A stretch of 64,000 nucleotides of DNA from assembly GCA_021325295.1 (NCBI GenBank), contig JAJPHM010000060.1, positions 1-64,000 of the forward strand. The letters run 5' to 3'. The translations under genes were made by a program, and so were the position numbers. This DNA comes from Nitrososphaeraceae archaeon. GTDB taxonomy: Archaea; Thermoproteota; Nitrososphaeria; Nitrososphaerales; Nitrososphaeraceae. Shown one piece after another: positions 1-8,974 of this stretch. The notes below the pieces were generated by a model. That model did no database searches, was not told where the DNA came from, and saw only the letters and a program-made list of their open reading frames with translations. Position 1 is the first letter of the stretch, and each line of letters starts with the position of its first letter.

Positions 1-108
1 GGTTCTGACAAAAAGCCATTTATGGCAAGGGAGAAGGATTGCATATTCTGTCTGGCATGCGAAAATGTATGCCCGCCGCAGGCAATCAAGATATTCCAGA
101 GGAAGTAA
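1..108 (+). CDS. 4Fe-4S ferredoxin-type protein, C-terminal part
   Basis: The window opens inside this gene; 35 codons remain before the TAA at 106-108. They contain one complete cluster motif, CIFCLACENVCPPQ (CxxCxxCxxxCP), the classical 4Fe-4S ferredoxin signature, with basic residues around it. The fragment cannot show whether it is a small free ferredoxin or the end of a larger iron-sulfur subunit. It ends 24 bases before coaD on the same strand, so cotranscription is possible, but the sequence gives no functional link. Confidence 0.85.
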   Translation, partial: GSDKKPFMAREKDCIFCLACENVCPPQAIKIFQRK

Positions 109-132
109 CGGCTGGCGTCTGACTGAGATACC

Positions 133-609
133 TTGACTAAATTTTCAGTCGCGGCAACAGGAGGAACATTCGATGAGTTCCATGCGGGCCATTTAGCTCT
201 GCTATCTAAAGCATTTGAAGTAGGCAATAAGGTAATAATTGGTGTATCCAGTGACGAATTTGCCAAATCAAGGGGCAAAAAACTCAACCATACGTTTAAT
301 GAGAGGGTCACAAACCTGCACAAGATAATCAGAGAAAAATTTGGTGGCGTTAATTACGAAATTGCTTCGCTTGACAATGATTTTGGCCCTGCGATAACTT
401 TGGGTCAGGTGGATGTGCTTGTCGCAAGTGCAGAAACCGCGAAAAAGGGAGAAATGCTAAATAAGATCCGTTCAGAGTATGGCCTCTCGCCTGTCCGAGT
501 CGTAAGTGTTGACATGGTCAAGGCGCAGGATGATAGTCCTATCTCCTCTACACGCATAAGGGCAGGAGAAATAGATGCTACAGGAAGACTGTTGAAGAGG
601 AATAGATGA
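133..609 (+). CDS. coaD: Phosphopantetheine adenylyltransferase (archaeal CoaD-type)
   Basis: Transfers AMP from ATP to 4'-phosphopantetheine, giving dephospho-CoA, the penultimate step of coenzyme A synthesis in the cytosol. Seen: a nucleotidyltransferase fold start with TGGTFDEFHAGH at residues 9-20 (the HxGH nucleotide-binding motif) and SSTRIR near residue 138, the second ATP-contacting motif of the family. At 158 residues it matches the short archaeal/eukaryotic-like PPAT rather than a bifunctional enzyme. The start is a TTG at 133; no in-frame ATG lies before the conserved strand. It follows the ferredoxin piece by 24 bases. Confidence 0.93.
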   Translation: MTKFSVAATGGTFDEFHAGHLALLSKAFEVGNKVIIGVSSDEFAKSRGKKLNHTFNERVTNLHKIIREKFGGVNYEIASLDNDFGPAITLGQVDVLVASAETAKKGEMLNKIRSEYGLSPVRVVSVDMVKAQDDSPISSTRIRAGEIDATGRLLKRNR

Positions 610-856
610 ATAAATAAGTGGTTAAGGAGCAATGCATGACGTAATATCTTTTCAGGTGTCGATGGTGCGGTCTATCCATCCTAAAAGCCCGGCCAGGCAG
701 GTAATCCCGCTGCCCACAATCAATTCAACCCGGTTTTAACTTGGCTATCACAGTGTGGCCAAAGTCAGCGCGCCTATAACAATCTATTATACTCAGTATA
801 TACATTAATCAAGAAACTTTGATTACCTAAATTTTATCTATATCCATCAATGACCA

Positions 857-1198
857 TTGTTGTATCCAGAGAAACCCATTGAATTTGCATCTTCAAAAAT
901 ACAAGAAGGTGTCAGGAATCTAAGAGAAGGACTGGATCCTGACGTATTGGCATACTGGTACAAAAGGGTAGAAGATAAGTCCAAGGAGATTGTACCTGCA
1001 CATCTAAAGGATAAGATCCACTTTGAACAAGATAGAATCCTGTGGATGAAGTTTAAAATGGATGTATCAAAGAGAGCAGTGCCATACGTGATGCAGGTGA
1101 TTGAAGAATATATTCCCATGATGCCCTATTCCACTGGCCTGTACTTCAGGAAAGTACAAGAAATACTCACAGAAGAGATGAATAAGGAACTTCGCTGA
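857..1198 (+). CDS. Conserved-looking hypothetical protein, 113 aa
   Basis: I do not recognise the family. The protein is charged, predicted mainly helical, with a Trp/Tyr-rich centre (AYWYKRVEDKSKE) and a FEQDRILWMKFKMD stretch; no signal peptide, membrane segment or Cys/His pair is visible. Two consecutive TTG codons at 857 and 860 are the only plausible starts, because the ATG at 850 is in a different, quickly closed frame. Codon use resembles the neighbours, and the AT-rich run at 790-840 fits a promoter. It stands alone between coaD and a convergent hypothetical gene 33 bases downstream. Confidence 0.7.
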   Translation: MLYPEKPIEFASSKIQEGVRNLREGLDPDVLAYWYKRVEDKSKEIVPAHLKDKIHFEQDRILWMKFKMDVSKRAVPYVMQVIEEYIPMMPYSTGLYFRKVQEILTEEMNKELR

Positions 1199-1231
1199 AA
1201 CTACTAGCTTGTCTGAAGGTCTTGAATTTGA

Positions 1232-1543
1232 TCAAGCAGTCTCTTTATGATCAAGTCTTATCACTGCGACATTACCTTCAAAGTCGCTTGCTTGGATTGA
1301 CTCTCTCCCGTCAACGATGTCCTGCAATAATATTTTCAGCTCTATAGCCGTCTTCTCATCTTTCATCAAAACTGCATGTGAAGACTTGTCCTTTAGCCTT
1401 ATCACTATCTCCTTTCCAATAACCGCTGCAACTCCTGCAATGTAGGTCGAGTGGTCTTTCTGAACTGATGCAAGTCCTGCCAATTTCTCAGCTTCGTATC
1501 TATCTTCGCATTCAAACTGTCGGTCTATTGTAATCACTCCCAA
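1232..1543 (-). CDS. Hypothetical protein, 103 aa
   Basis: Family not recognised. It starts with ATG at 1543 and gives a small soluble alpha/beta protein with the stretch GVAAVIGKEIVIRLKDKS in the middle and alternating hydrophobic strands before and after; no cysteines beyond one, no membrane segment. It converges on the 113-residue gene upstream, leaving 33 bases between stop codons. About 230 bases separate its start from the Hsp20 gene, enough for independent, divergent promoters. Good coding appearance, unknown role. Confidence 0.65.
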   Translation of the reverse strand: MGVITIDRQFECEDRYEAEKLAGLASVQKDHSTYIAGVAAVIGKEIVIRLKDKSSHAVLMKDEKTAIELKILLQDIVDGRESIQASDFEGNVAVIRLDHKETA

Positions 1544-1743
1544 GCACAGCAGATATTGTCAAGGCAGCCATTAACTTGCAGAAGTAAAATAGTTTTTGAT
1601 TCTCTTCTATTCAGACACTTGCACTCATGATACATAATATTACTGACCAGACTGATGGTAGAACTGGCAGATGACTTTTGATTACATATTTTGTCTGCCA
1701 AGTAGATAACCTGACACAATCTCATAAAACAGCCAAGAAACAA

Positions 1744-1755
1744 TTTATTTATATT
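1744..1755 (+). promoter_or_regulatory. TATA box of the tandem Hsp20 gene
   Basis: The run TTTATTTATATT is centred about 25 bases before the GTG start at 1775. That spacing is what a leaderless archaeal mRNA needs, and no Shine-Dalgarno sequence is visible, so transcription probably begins at or next to the start codon. Confidence 0.55.
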
Positions 1756-1774
1756 CTCAACATGAAGATACAAC

Positions 1775-2635
1775 GTGCAGGATTACTTTGCGATATCTCT
1801 TGGCCTTGCTGCGCCTGACCTGTTGAGAGAGACAGGAAAAAGGCTTGGCATAGTCACCGACCAGCTGTACCAGTTTCTGCTTCCTGCAGTGGATATCTAT
1901 GAAGATAGCAGCGATAACCTCGTAGTGGTTATGGATCTGCCAGGCTTTGAATATATAAATGTCAGCGTAAATGCAAATATCCTTGAAATCAATGCAAACA
2001 AGGCTTTTGAAAAGAGTCATTTGAATAATGATTTACTGCCAGCTGCTAAAAAAGTACATTACAAACACAGACCTAGTCGCATCCATCAGAGAATGATGTT
2101 ACCCATTGCAATAGAGGATACAGTTTCAGAGTATAAGATAAACGATTTGCAGGACGGTATTATGATCCTGAAGCTAGTTAAAGCTCATCAGAGTCCTAAA
2201 GCATATGTGCCCCTGCTCCAGCTTCAGGCTATTGAGCTACTCAAGGAGGCAGCCAAGAGGCTTGGCATAGTCACCGACCAGCTGTACCAGTTTCTGCTTC
2301 CTGCAGTGGATATCTATGAAGATAGCAGCGATAACCTCGTAGTGGTTATGGATCTGCCAGGGTTCAAAAACAATCATGTAAGACTAGATGTAAAAGATAA
2401 CATCCTAACAATTGATGCGGCAAGGAGCATTTGGCCATACGAAGATAGAGGAAATGACCCAAAGATTGGCAGGTTATTCTGCAGATACAGGCAGAGTAGA
2501 ATTAGCCATCGCCTGATGCTGCCATACTTTATTGGTAATAAAGCTGTCAGAGGAATAACGGCCAAACATCTAGGAGGAACGATTGTTATAAAAATACCGT
2601 TGGCCTTTTCTGGCACAGAAATAGCCATTTGCTAA
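1775..2635 (+). CDS. Tandem two-domain Hsp20/alpha-crystallin-like small heat-shock protein
   Basis: Small heat-shock proteins hold unfolding proteins in a refoldable state. This one is about twice the usual length (286 aa) because two Hsp20-like units follow each other: unit 1 around residues 23-145 and unit 2 around 162-286. Each begins RLGIVTDQLYQFLLPAVDIY, then a strand pair ending VVVMDLPGF, the conserved N-terminal part of the alpha-crystallin domain. The second unit ends with a beta-rich segment and IVIKIPL, like the IxI anchor region. The two first halves are identical at DNA level for 104 bases, while the second halves have diverged, so the gene arose by internal duplication followed by conversion of the 5' part. 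Start is GTG 1775, apparently leaderless. Confidence 0.8.
   Translation: MQDYFAISLGLAAPDLLRETGKRLGIVTDQLYQFLLPAVDIYEDSSDNLVVVMDLPGFEYINVSVNANILEINANKAFEKSHLNNDLLPAAKKVHYKHRPSRIHQRMMLPIAIEDTVSEYKINDLQDGIMILKLVKAHQSPKAYVPLLQLQAIELLKEAAKRLGIVTDQLYQFLLPAVDIYEDSSDNLVVVMDLPGFKNNHVRLDVKDNILTIDAARSIWPYEDRGNDPKIGRLFCRYRQSRISHRLMLPYFIGNKAVRGITAKHLGGTIVIKIPLAFSGTEIAIC
1841..1944 (+). repeat. 104-base perfect direct repeat, copy 1 (within the Hsp20 gene)
   Basis: Identical base for base to 2258-2361, offset 417 bases (139 codons), so both copies are read in the same frame. It encodes the start of the first alpha-crystallin-like unit. Identity stops abruptly at both ends, which points to recent gene conversion. 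Confidence 0.97.
2258..2361 (+). repeat. 104-base perfect direct repeat, copy 2 (within the Hsp20 gene)
   Basis: Second copy of the repeat at 1841-1944. The sequence downstream (AACAATCATGTAAG...) is clearly different from that after copy 1, so the boundary is sharp. Recombination between the copies would delete one Hsp20 unit in frame. Confidence 0.97.
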
Positions 2636-2734
2636 CAACCTTTAGCTTTTAAGGACAGGTGCCCTGTAACGAACATTGAAACTGATACATACACAAAAAA
2701 AACCCCTTCCAACAAAGTGGGTCTAGTCTGCCCA

Positions 2735-3910
2735 TCACATTTCCTTCGCATCAAACATGAACTTTTCGACGACATTTTCTGCCTTCTGGCGACGTTTCTT
2801 GAACTCAACGATAAATGACTTTGCTCCCTTGGCAAGGTCACCTTTGCACTCTCCACACATGAGGTTTCCGCTCTTGCATAGAACCATGCGTTCATCGGAC
2901 TGTTTTTCTGTATCAAAAAAATACCTGAGATACCAGAACACTGGACAACCTAAAGGATTTCCCCCGAGTTGCTTTTGTAATGAGATTGTCGCTTGCCCAC
3001 CAGTAAATGCAGTTAATGATTTTTTCTCTATGGTTTCAGGTTCATCAGAGGTAAATATTGCAGTCTCTGGCTTTGACGATGACATCTTGCCCAGCATTCC
3101 AAGACCAGGCAGAAACTTGCTGTGGATCTGTGCAGGCTTGTAATATCCCAATCTGTCAGCTACATCTCTCGTCATTCTCCAGTAAGGATCCTGATCAATT
3201 GCTGCGGGAATGAGTACCGGCACCTGTCTGCCTTCTATTATAGAAGGCAGAAAACAAGGGGCTGCCTGTATGGGCGGAAAGCCGATCATGCCAATATTAG
3301 TCGAGTTGGAGAAGCCAAATACTGCCTTGGCAGTAGAAAATGTAATTTTTTTTGCAATTTCGGTAGCAATAGGGTACAGGTGTTGGATATGCCTTGTGTC
3401 TATGATGATTCTTGTCTTGTCAGGATTGAATCCAACCGCAATTATATCAAGTATATTTTCTCTAGTGTAATGCTCTATCTCTTTTCTGCTACGATCGTGA
3501 CTGTATAGGAATTTTTCGTCGTCAGTGAGCTGAAAGAGAAGTTTTGAGTTAAATTTATCTTGGAGGTATTTTGTAAACATCCAAGGCATCAGGTGCCCCA
3601 TATGCACCATCCCTGACGGCCCTCTGCCCGTATAGAGGTAAAAGTTCTCTCCGCTTTTCTGCTTGTCCAAAATCCAGTCAAAGTCTCGATGAGAGAAAAA
3701 ATAGCCGAGCTTGAGCATAGGATGGATCTCTCCGGTCATGCTCTTTACCTTCTCCATAATTTCCGTCGTTATAGATTGAGTGCCAAATTTTTCTATCAAT
3801 CGATTGTAGTCTATCTCACCTTCAACTTCCCACGGAGTTACTTTGAATTCATCTTCATGTCCACCAGCATTATCTGTAGTAGCAAAGGATGAATTCGGCT
3901 CTCTGTCCAT
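2735..3910 (-). CDS. trpS: Tryptophan--tRNA ligase, archaeal/eukaryotic type
   Basis: Class Ic aminoacyl-tRNA synthetase charging tRNA-Trp. Seen: the HIGH-equivalent GPSGMVHMGH at about residues 95-104, a lysine/serine loop GKMSSSKPE near residue 275, and a C-terminal Cys pair region (CKSGNLMCGECKGD) close to the end that is typical of the archaeal enzymes. Length 391 aa is normal. Starts with ATG at 3910; the first 30 residues are acidic and probably disordered. Divergent from pheS, sharing a 64-base AT-rich spacer, so two synthetase transcription units start from one intergenic region. Confidence 0.95.
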   Translation of the reverse strand: MDREPNSSFATTDNAGGHEDEFKVTPWEVEGEIDYNRLIEKFGTQSITTEIMEKVKSMTGEIHPMLKLGYFFSHRDFDWILDKQKSGENFYLYTGRGPSGMVHMGHLMPWMFTKYLQDKFNSKLLFQLTDDEKFLYSHDRSRKEIEHYTRENILDIIAVGFNPDKTRIIIDTRHIQHLYPIATEIAKKITFSTAKAVFGFSNSTNIGMIGFPPIQAAPCFLPSIIEGRQVPVLIPAAIDQDPYWRMTRDVADRLGYYKPAQIHSKFLPGLGMLGKMSSSKPETAIFTSDEPETIEKKSLTAFTGGQATISLQKQLGGNPLGCPVFWYLRYFFDTEKQSDERMVLCKSGNLMCGECKGDLAKGAKSFIVEFKKRRQKAENVVEKFMFDAKEM

Positions 3911-3933
3911 AACTGATGCCCAAAATCAGAACG

Positions 3934-3950
3934 ATTTAAACATTTAAAAA
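3934..3950. promoter_or_regulatory. AT-rich divergent promoter of trpS and pheS
   Basis: Two TTTAAA-type boxes lie between the divergent starts. For the plus strand the second box is about 27 bases before TTG 3975, the spacing of a leaderless archaeal promoter; the minus-strand gene begins 25-30 bases on the other side. Confidence 0.5.
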
Positions 3951-3974
3951 GTGTTTTTTCCTGTCAACTTTAAC

Positions 3975-5486
3975 TTGGCAGATAACGTAGCCACATTGTC
4001 GTCAATTGAGAGATCCATCCTGAAGGCTCTGGCAATGGACGATCTTGTGACCATTGAGAAGCTGGCCCAAGCCACCGGGCTTGAGCCCGACCAGATCAGG
4101 CGTGGAATAGAATGGCTGAAATTCAAGGGCCTTATCTCCGTGGTTGAAAATTCCACTTTTGTTTACTCCCTTACTCAAGATGGACTTGCAGCAGCAGAGC
4201 ATGGGCTGCCTGAGAGAAGACTGCTCAATGCAGTGAGTGCAGGCAGGTTGACCATTGCTGATGTTTTGGCATCAGGCGTGCTGCAGGAACAAGAGATCAA
4301 TGCAGCTATAGCCAATGCAAAGCGCAATAGATGGATAGAGTTTACCAAGAATGTATCAGGCAGTATCATTAAGCCTTCTATATCTTCTACCCAGTCGCCC
4401 GAAGAAAAATTACTCCAGAAGCTGGCACAAGGGAACCTAGAACATTCTATGCTAAGCGAGCAGGAAAAGACAGCACTTGATCTGCTAAGAAAGCGTCCGG
4501 GTTATATCGTTGGAAAAGAGATCAAGACGACCAAGGTTTCCCTTTCAGAATCTGGCAAAAGACTGGGCCTGAGCCTTGATAGCCAACCACAGGACCACGA
4601 GGAAGAAGAGCGCCGTTTGTCGCCAGAACTAATAACTTCAGGAAGATGGAGACAGACAAAACTTAGCCACATAGATGTTCAGGCGCCTGTACCTTCCCTT
4701 TTTCTTGGCAGAACTCATCCTTTGACAGATATCATTAACGAGGTGAAGGAGATCTTTATTGGTCTTGGTTTTTCAGAGATAGACGGTCCAATTATCCAGT
4801 CAAGTTTCTGGAATTTTGACGCATTATTCACTCCACAGGACCACCCCGCTAGAGAGATGCAGGATACATTCTACCTTTCTGGCCAAAAGATGCAAATTGA
4901 CGCTACACAAGACCTGATATTAAATATATCAAAAGTTCATGAAGATAACTGGGGATACACTTGGAATAAAGACGAAGCCAAGCTCGCGGTTCTGCGGACG
5001 CACACCACTCCCATTACTCTCAAATACCTAGCGGATAGCAAGCCAGACAGCGCAAGAATTTTTTCAATCGGCAGAGTCTTTAGAAACGAAAAGGTTTCTT
5101 TCAAGCACCTTGTCGAATTCCATCAAGTAGAAGGAGTGGTTGCTGCCCCCAATGTGACCCTCCGTGATCTGATGGGACTCCAGAAGGAATTTTATTCGAG
5201 GATGGGAATAAAGAAAGTCAAGTTCTGGCCCACATTCTTCCCATATACAGAGCCATCCCTGCAGAGCATGATTTATAATGAAAGGCTTGGGAAATGGGTC
5301 GAGCTTTTTGGGATGGGCATATTCAGGCCCGAAGTTACCAGACCACTTCAAATAAAAAACCGCGTTCTTGCTTGGGGTGGAGGTCTTGAAAGAATTGCCA
5401 TGCTGCGTTTCGGGCTAGATGATGTCAGAGATCTTTACAGCAACAAGCTCAGCTGGTTGCGGAGTGTTCCAAAGTGCCAGTTGTAG
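3975..5486 (+). CDS. pheS: Phenylalanine--tRNA ligase alpha subunit
   Basis: Catalytic subunit of the (alpha-beta)2 class II synthetase. Seen: N-terminal winged-helix segments (SIERSILKAL and following), then the class II core with RTHTTP near residue 345, FHQVEG, FRPEVTRPL and the motif 3 run WGGGLERIAM near the end; these match archaeal PheS of about 500 residues. The frame is open back to GTG 3951, but the TATA-like boxes at 3934-3950 leave no room for transcription before that codon, so I prefer the leaderless TTG at 3975. The stop overlaps the start of pheT by 13 bases, giving translational coupling of the two subunits. Confidence 0.95.
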   Translation: MADNVATLSSIERSILKALAMDDLVTIEKLAQATGLEPDQIRRGIEWLKFKGLISVVENSTFVYSLTQDGLAAAEHGLPERRLLNAVSAGRLTIADVLASGVLQEQEINAAIANAKRNRWIEFTKNVSGSIIKPSISSTQSPEEKLLQKLAQGNLEHSMLSEQEKTALDLLRKRPGYIVGKEIKTTKVSLSESGKRLGLSLDSQPQDHEEEERRLSPELITSGRWRQTKLSHIDVQAPVPSLFLGRTHPLTDIINEVKEIFIGLGFSEIDGPIIQSSFWNFDALFTPQDHPAREMQDTFYLSGQKMQIDATQDLILNISKVHEDNWGYTWNKDEAKLAVLRTHTTPITLKYLADSKPDSARIFSIGRVFRNEKVSFKHLVEFHQVEGVVAAPNVTLRDLMGLQKEFYSRMGIKKVKFWPTFFPYTEPSLQSMIYNERLGKWVELFGMGIFRPEVTRPLQIKNRVLAWGGGLERIAMLRFGLDDVRDLYSNKLSWLRSVPKCQL

Positions 5487-7192
5487 ATGTTGTCCTAAAG
5501 CGACTTGAGCGCCTGGTGCCGGGCAAAAAGGCGGCAGAGATAATCGAAGCCCTTCCCTTTATTGCACTCGACATAGAGGGAATAGACGAGCAGAACAAGA
5601 TAGCAAGAATAGAGTACAATCCAAACAGGCCTGACTTCTCTTCTGATTATGGAATAGCCAGAGCGCTAAAGGGGCTGCTTGGCATAGAGAAAGGAATTCC
5701 CAGCTTCAAATTGGCTGGCAAGAGCAATTGTAAAATCCTAGTGGATCCATCTATCAGAAGCACAAGACAGTATATTGTTGGGCTGGTCGCGAAAAACGGA
5801 AACCTTGATGATGAGACCATAAGGCAGCTAATTGCAATGCAGGAAGATCTGCACAACGGGATAGGAAGAAGGCGGAGAAAGGCCTCCATCGGAATACATA
5901 ACCTTGATGCTATCTCTTTTCCTGTTACCTACAAAGCGGTTGGAAGTGAATTCTCATTCATTCCTCTTGGTAGTTCAATCAGGCAGACGATAGAGCAGAT
6001 CCTCGAATCCGAGATAGGGAAAAGATATCGTTACATACTTGGAACAGAAGGGCGCTATCCTGTCATTATTGACAGAAACAATACCGTTCTATCCTTTCCG
6101 CCAATTATCAACGGTAATGCAACAAAGATCGATACTTCATGCAAAAATATCTTTGTTGAGGTAACAGCCACCGACCTCAAGACTGCAGAAGACATGCTGG
6201 CCATAATTGCGGTAACACTGTACGATGCAGGATTTGATATTCAAACACTATCAATATCCAATGTTGGACAGCAGAAAAGCCAAGACAGAAATAGCAAAAA
6301 ACCACTGCCCAAGGGAGACGCAAGACCAAGCTTAACTACCACAGTCCCACGTATGCAGCAAAAAGTTATGATAATTGACGTAAAGCAGGTAAACAGCATG
6401 CTCGGTCTGCGTCTAAGTGCTAGCCAAGTAGCCTCCTGTCTTGAAAAAAGCCGGCTTGGGGCAAAAGTAGCAAAAAAAGATACCATAAGATGCATCATTC
6501 CCAGATACAGGATAGACATAATGCATCCTGTAGATCTGGTAGAAGAAGTTGCAATAGGATTTGGTGTATATAACTTGGAACCGACTCTTCCTGCCGCCGC
6601 AGCAGTAGGGCATAGAAGCCAACTTTCTGTGCATATGGATATAATAAGGTCTACAATGATAGGAGCTGGATTTCTGGAGTCGCTGAGTTCTGGACTTTCA
6701 GGCAGAAAGGTGCAGTATGAACTCGCTGAGAGAAAAACGCCTGAAGAGGACAAGGCGCTTGCCGTGCATAGCCCAAAAAGTGTTGAACATGAAGTTCTAA
6801 GAGAATCTCTTATTCCATCCCTGATGCAGTCTCTTTCCGGCAATGTCCATGAGGAATATCCTCAAAAGTTGTTTGAGATTGGCAAAGTATTCAAAAAGAA
6901 AGATGTGATACATGAATACTACAGTGTTGGTGCGGTTGTAGCGCATGCAGAAGCAGATTACACTGAGGCAAAATCAGTCTTGCAGGCTCTTATGGAGCTA
7001 TGCTTTGGCAAGTCGGTGACTACAGTGCCGGCAAAAGACCCGACATTCATTGAAGGCAGGACTGCGCAGATAATAATCGATGATTCCATCATTGGAGTTA
7101 TCGGAGAAGTTAGCCCATCAGTAGTTGAAAACTTTAAGTTGAGGATGCCTGTATCAGCCTTTGAAATAAACCTATCATTGCTTTTCCCTTGA
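5474..7192 (+). CDS. pheT: Phenylalanine--tRNA ligase beta subunit
   Basis: Partner of PheS; carries the B3/B4 editing domain that removes mischarged tyrosine, the B5 DNA-binding-like domain and a catalytically inactive synthetase core. Seen: N-terminal GIARALKGL helix region, FSSDYG contact, YRIDIMHPVDLVEEVAIGFG at about residues 350-370 (B5/core junction) and FEIGKVF toward the C terminus. Length 572 aa fits the archaeal form, shorter than bacterial PheT. Start GTG 5474 lies inside the last codons of pheS, so the pair is one operon. Confidence 0.95.
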   Translation: MPVVDVVLKRLERLVPGKKAAEIIEALPFIALDIEGIDEQNKIARIEYNPNRPDFSSDYGIARALKGLLGIEKGIPSFKLAGKSNCKILVDPSIRSTRQYIVGLVAKNGNLDDETIRQLIAMQEDLHNGIGRRRRKASIGIHNLDAISFPVTYKAVGSEFSFIPLGSSIRQTIEQILESEIGKRYRYILGTEGRYPVIIDRNNTVLSFPPIINGNATKIDTSCKNIFVEVTATDLKTAEDMLAIIAVTLYDAGFDIQTLSISNVGQQKSQDRNSKKPLPKGDARPSLTTTVPRMQQKVMIIDVKQVNSMLGLRLSASQVASCLEKSRLGAKVAKKDTIRCIIPRYRIDIMHPVDLVEEVAIGFGVYNLEPTLPAAAAVGHRSQLSVHMDIIRSTMIGAGFLESLSSGLSGRKVQYELAERKTPEEDKALAVHSPKSVEHEVLRESLIPSLMQSLSGNVHEEYPQKLFEIGKVFKKKDVIHEYYSVGAVVAHAEADYTEAKSVLQALMELCFGKSVTTVPAKDPTFIEGRTAQIIIDDSIIGVIGEVSPSVVENFKLRMPVSAFEINLSLLFP

Positions 7193-7480
7193 GTGTCCTG
7201 TATATTGTTTCTGCAAGTTTTTCAGGCGAGCAAATTTCCATAGCAGAAAGTCATGACCATAGCCATGGCGGGAATGAAAACAAAAGCACAAATATGCAAC
7301 TCGCTCACAGCTCATTACCCCGTAATAGAGCACGTAGAGGAAAAAGGCTAACCTGTGATCGCGTGTGAGTCAGATACGGGGGACAATTTGTTGCCTGTTA
7401 GATATCGTACGGCTAGTGCGGACGGAAATTGCCCACTCAAACTAAATATTACCTAAGGCACGGCTGATTGCATACCATAG

Positions 7481-8587
7481 ATGTCCAATAGGCAACAAAG
7501 TAATCATCTTGCAAGCAATCAGGAAGAAAAAGGTCCGTATGATTCTGCACAACCTAATACAACAGACAAAAAACCGCCAAAAGCAATTGCATTATTGTCT
7601 GGCGGCCTTGATAGCAGCCTGGCTGTGCGGATGATGCTTGAGCAAGGAGTAGAGGTTGAAGCAGTTGCCATAAAGACTCCTTTCTGTGACTTTGACTGTG
7701 GTAAGGGCTGTGGCCATAGAGTAAAAGAAGTTGCAGAGGAACTCGGGATAGAGCTGAAAACAGTATACTTTGGAGAGGATTATCTGAGAATGCTAAAGAG
7801 ACCAAAGCATGGTTATGGGTCAGGCATGAACCCATGTATCGATTGCAGAGTCATGATGTACAGTGCCGCCAAAGAGCGGATGGAAAAGACGGGTGCCGAC
7901 TTTGTAATAACAGGCGAGGTCCTCTTCCAACGGCCCATGAGCCAGAATTACCATGCGCTCGAGATTATTGAAAACGAAGCAGGTATGGCAGGCAAGGTGT
8001 TGAGACCCCTTTCCGCAAAGCACCTCGCTCCAACGAATGCAGAGAAAAATGGTCTTATCAGCCGCGAGAATCTTGGTGAAATAAGGGGCAGGTCCCGTAA
8101 GGGCCAGATCGAGCTTGCGAGACACTTTAACATAAGTAACCCTCCAAATGCTGCTGGTGGTTGCCTTCTCACAGATCCAGCATTTGCAAAGAGGGTAAAG
8201 GACCTGATGTCCCACACGGGCGACGATCAGATCCCAACGATAAACGACGTAGAGCTTTTGAAGGTAGGTAGGCACTTCAGGCTCTCAAACTCTGCCAAGC
8301 TAATAGTAGGTAGGAACAGAGATGAAAATGAAGTCATTAATGCCTTGGCCTCCGGTACTGATGTATTCTTTGAAGCAAAGGACCACCCAGGTCCGCTAGG
8401 CATTCTAAGGCTAGGTACTGCTAGCTATGACACCGAAATAGCCTTAAGGTCTGCAAGAATTGTTCTGAGGTATTCTGATGCTCCCAAAGATATCGAATCA
8501 GATGTCAAGGTCACCAGAGAGAAAAATACAAGCATAGTAAGGGTATTTCCTGAGCATGATGTCAAGATTGAAGCTATGAGAATCTAA
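7481..8587 (+). CDS. PP-loop ATP pyrophosphatase with NFACT-R-like C-terminal domain (putative tRNA thiolation enzyme)
   Basis: The PP-loop SGGLDSSLA at about residues 40-48 adenylates its target, as in MnmA, ThiI and TtuA. Two cysteine groups follow: FCDFDCGKGCGH at about residues 67-78 and PCIDCR near 121-126, which could bind metal or carry persulfide. The second half (after residue 230) resembles the NFACT-R type RNA-binding domain seen fused to such enzymes in archaea. By family, transfer of sulfur to a tRNA uridine is likely; the exact position is unknown. ATG 7481 starts a low-complexity 30-residue N terminus. No sulfur-relay partner lies next to it. Confidence 0.8.
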   Translation: MSNRQQSNHLASNQEEKGPYDSAQPNTTDKKPPKAIALLSGGLDSSLAVRMMLEQGVEVEAVAIKTPFCDFDCGKGCGHRVKEVAEELGIELKTVYFGEDYLRMLKRPKHGYGSGMNPCIDCRVMMYSAAKERMEKTGADFVITGEVLFQRPMSQNYHALEIIENEAGMAGKVLRPLSAKHLAPTNAEKNGLISRENLGEIRGRSRKGQIELARHFNISNPPNAAGGCLLTDPAFAKRVKDLMSHTGDDQIPTINDVELLKVGRHFRLSNSAKLIVGRNRDENEVINALASGTDVFFEAKDHPGPLGILRLGTASYDTEIALRSARIVLRYSDAPKDIESDVKVTREKNTSIVRVFPEHDVKIEAMRI

Positions 8588-8685
8588 AATCGACCATTCA
8601 GTGAACGACTTTTGACCAGTATAACTATTTGACTAGCATACTGATTGCAGTATGCGCTGAGAGCACTTGCAGGCAGAATCATAAG

Positions 8686-8964
8686 ATGCAGACACAAAAG
8701 AACCCCCTTTATCTCAAAGCCTTGACTTTAAGAGATATCACCGACATTTCTGCGATAAAGCAAGACATCAAAAAATCAATGATAGTCATACTTAGGGTGA
8801 CTCCTCTGGCGCAGAAAGATGTAGAGGAGCTCCGTAAAGCAGTCGAGGAGCTTTATGCCTATGCCCAAGCCGTAGGCGGAGATATTGCAAGATTGGGCGA
8901 AGAACGCATAGTGATCACTCCACCAGGCGTCAAAGTGTGGCGTGGCGCTTATGACTTGAAGTAG
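8686..8964 (+). CDS. sepF: SepF-like protein (DUF552)
   Basis: SepF proteins form a small ferredoxin-like dimer that anchors division polymers to the membrane. Seen: a core of about 75 residues with ILRVTPLAQKDVEELRKAVE, then GGDIARLGEERIVITPPGV, the compact archaeal SepF/DUF552 core. The frame is open to a TTG at 8629, but ATG 8686 leaves a short N terminus before the core and is preferred. In thaumarchaea division is run mainly by Cdv proteins, so whether this one acts with FtsZ-like proteins or otherwise cannot be told here. Convergent with fttA, only 10 bases between stops. Confidence 0.85.
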   Translation: MQTQKNPLYLKALTLRDITDISAIKQDIKKSMIVILRVTPLAQKDVEELRKAVEELYAYAQAVGGDIARLGEERIVITPPGVKVWRGAYDLK

Positions 8965-8974
8965 GCTTGTACAT

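Noticed and set aside
632-739. Short frame MHDVISFQ... after coaD
   Set aside because: About 35 codons without motif, in a region that more likely carries the terminator of coaD and the promoter of the next gene.
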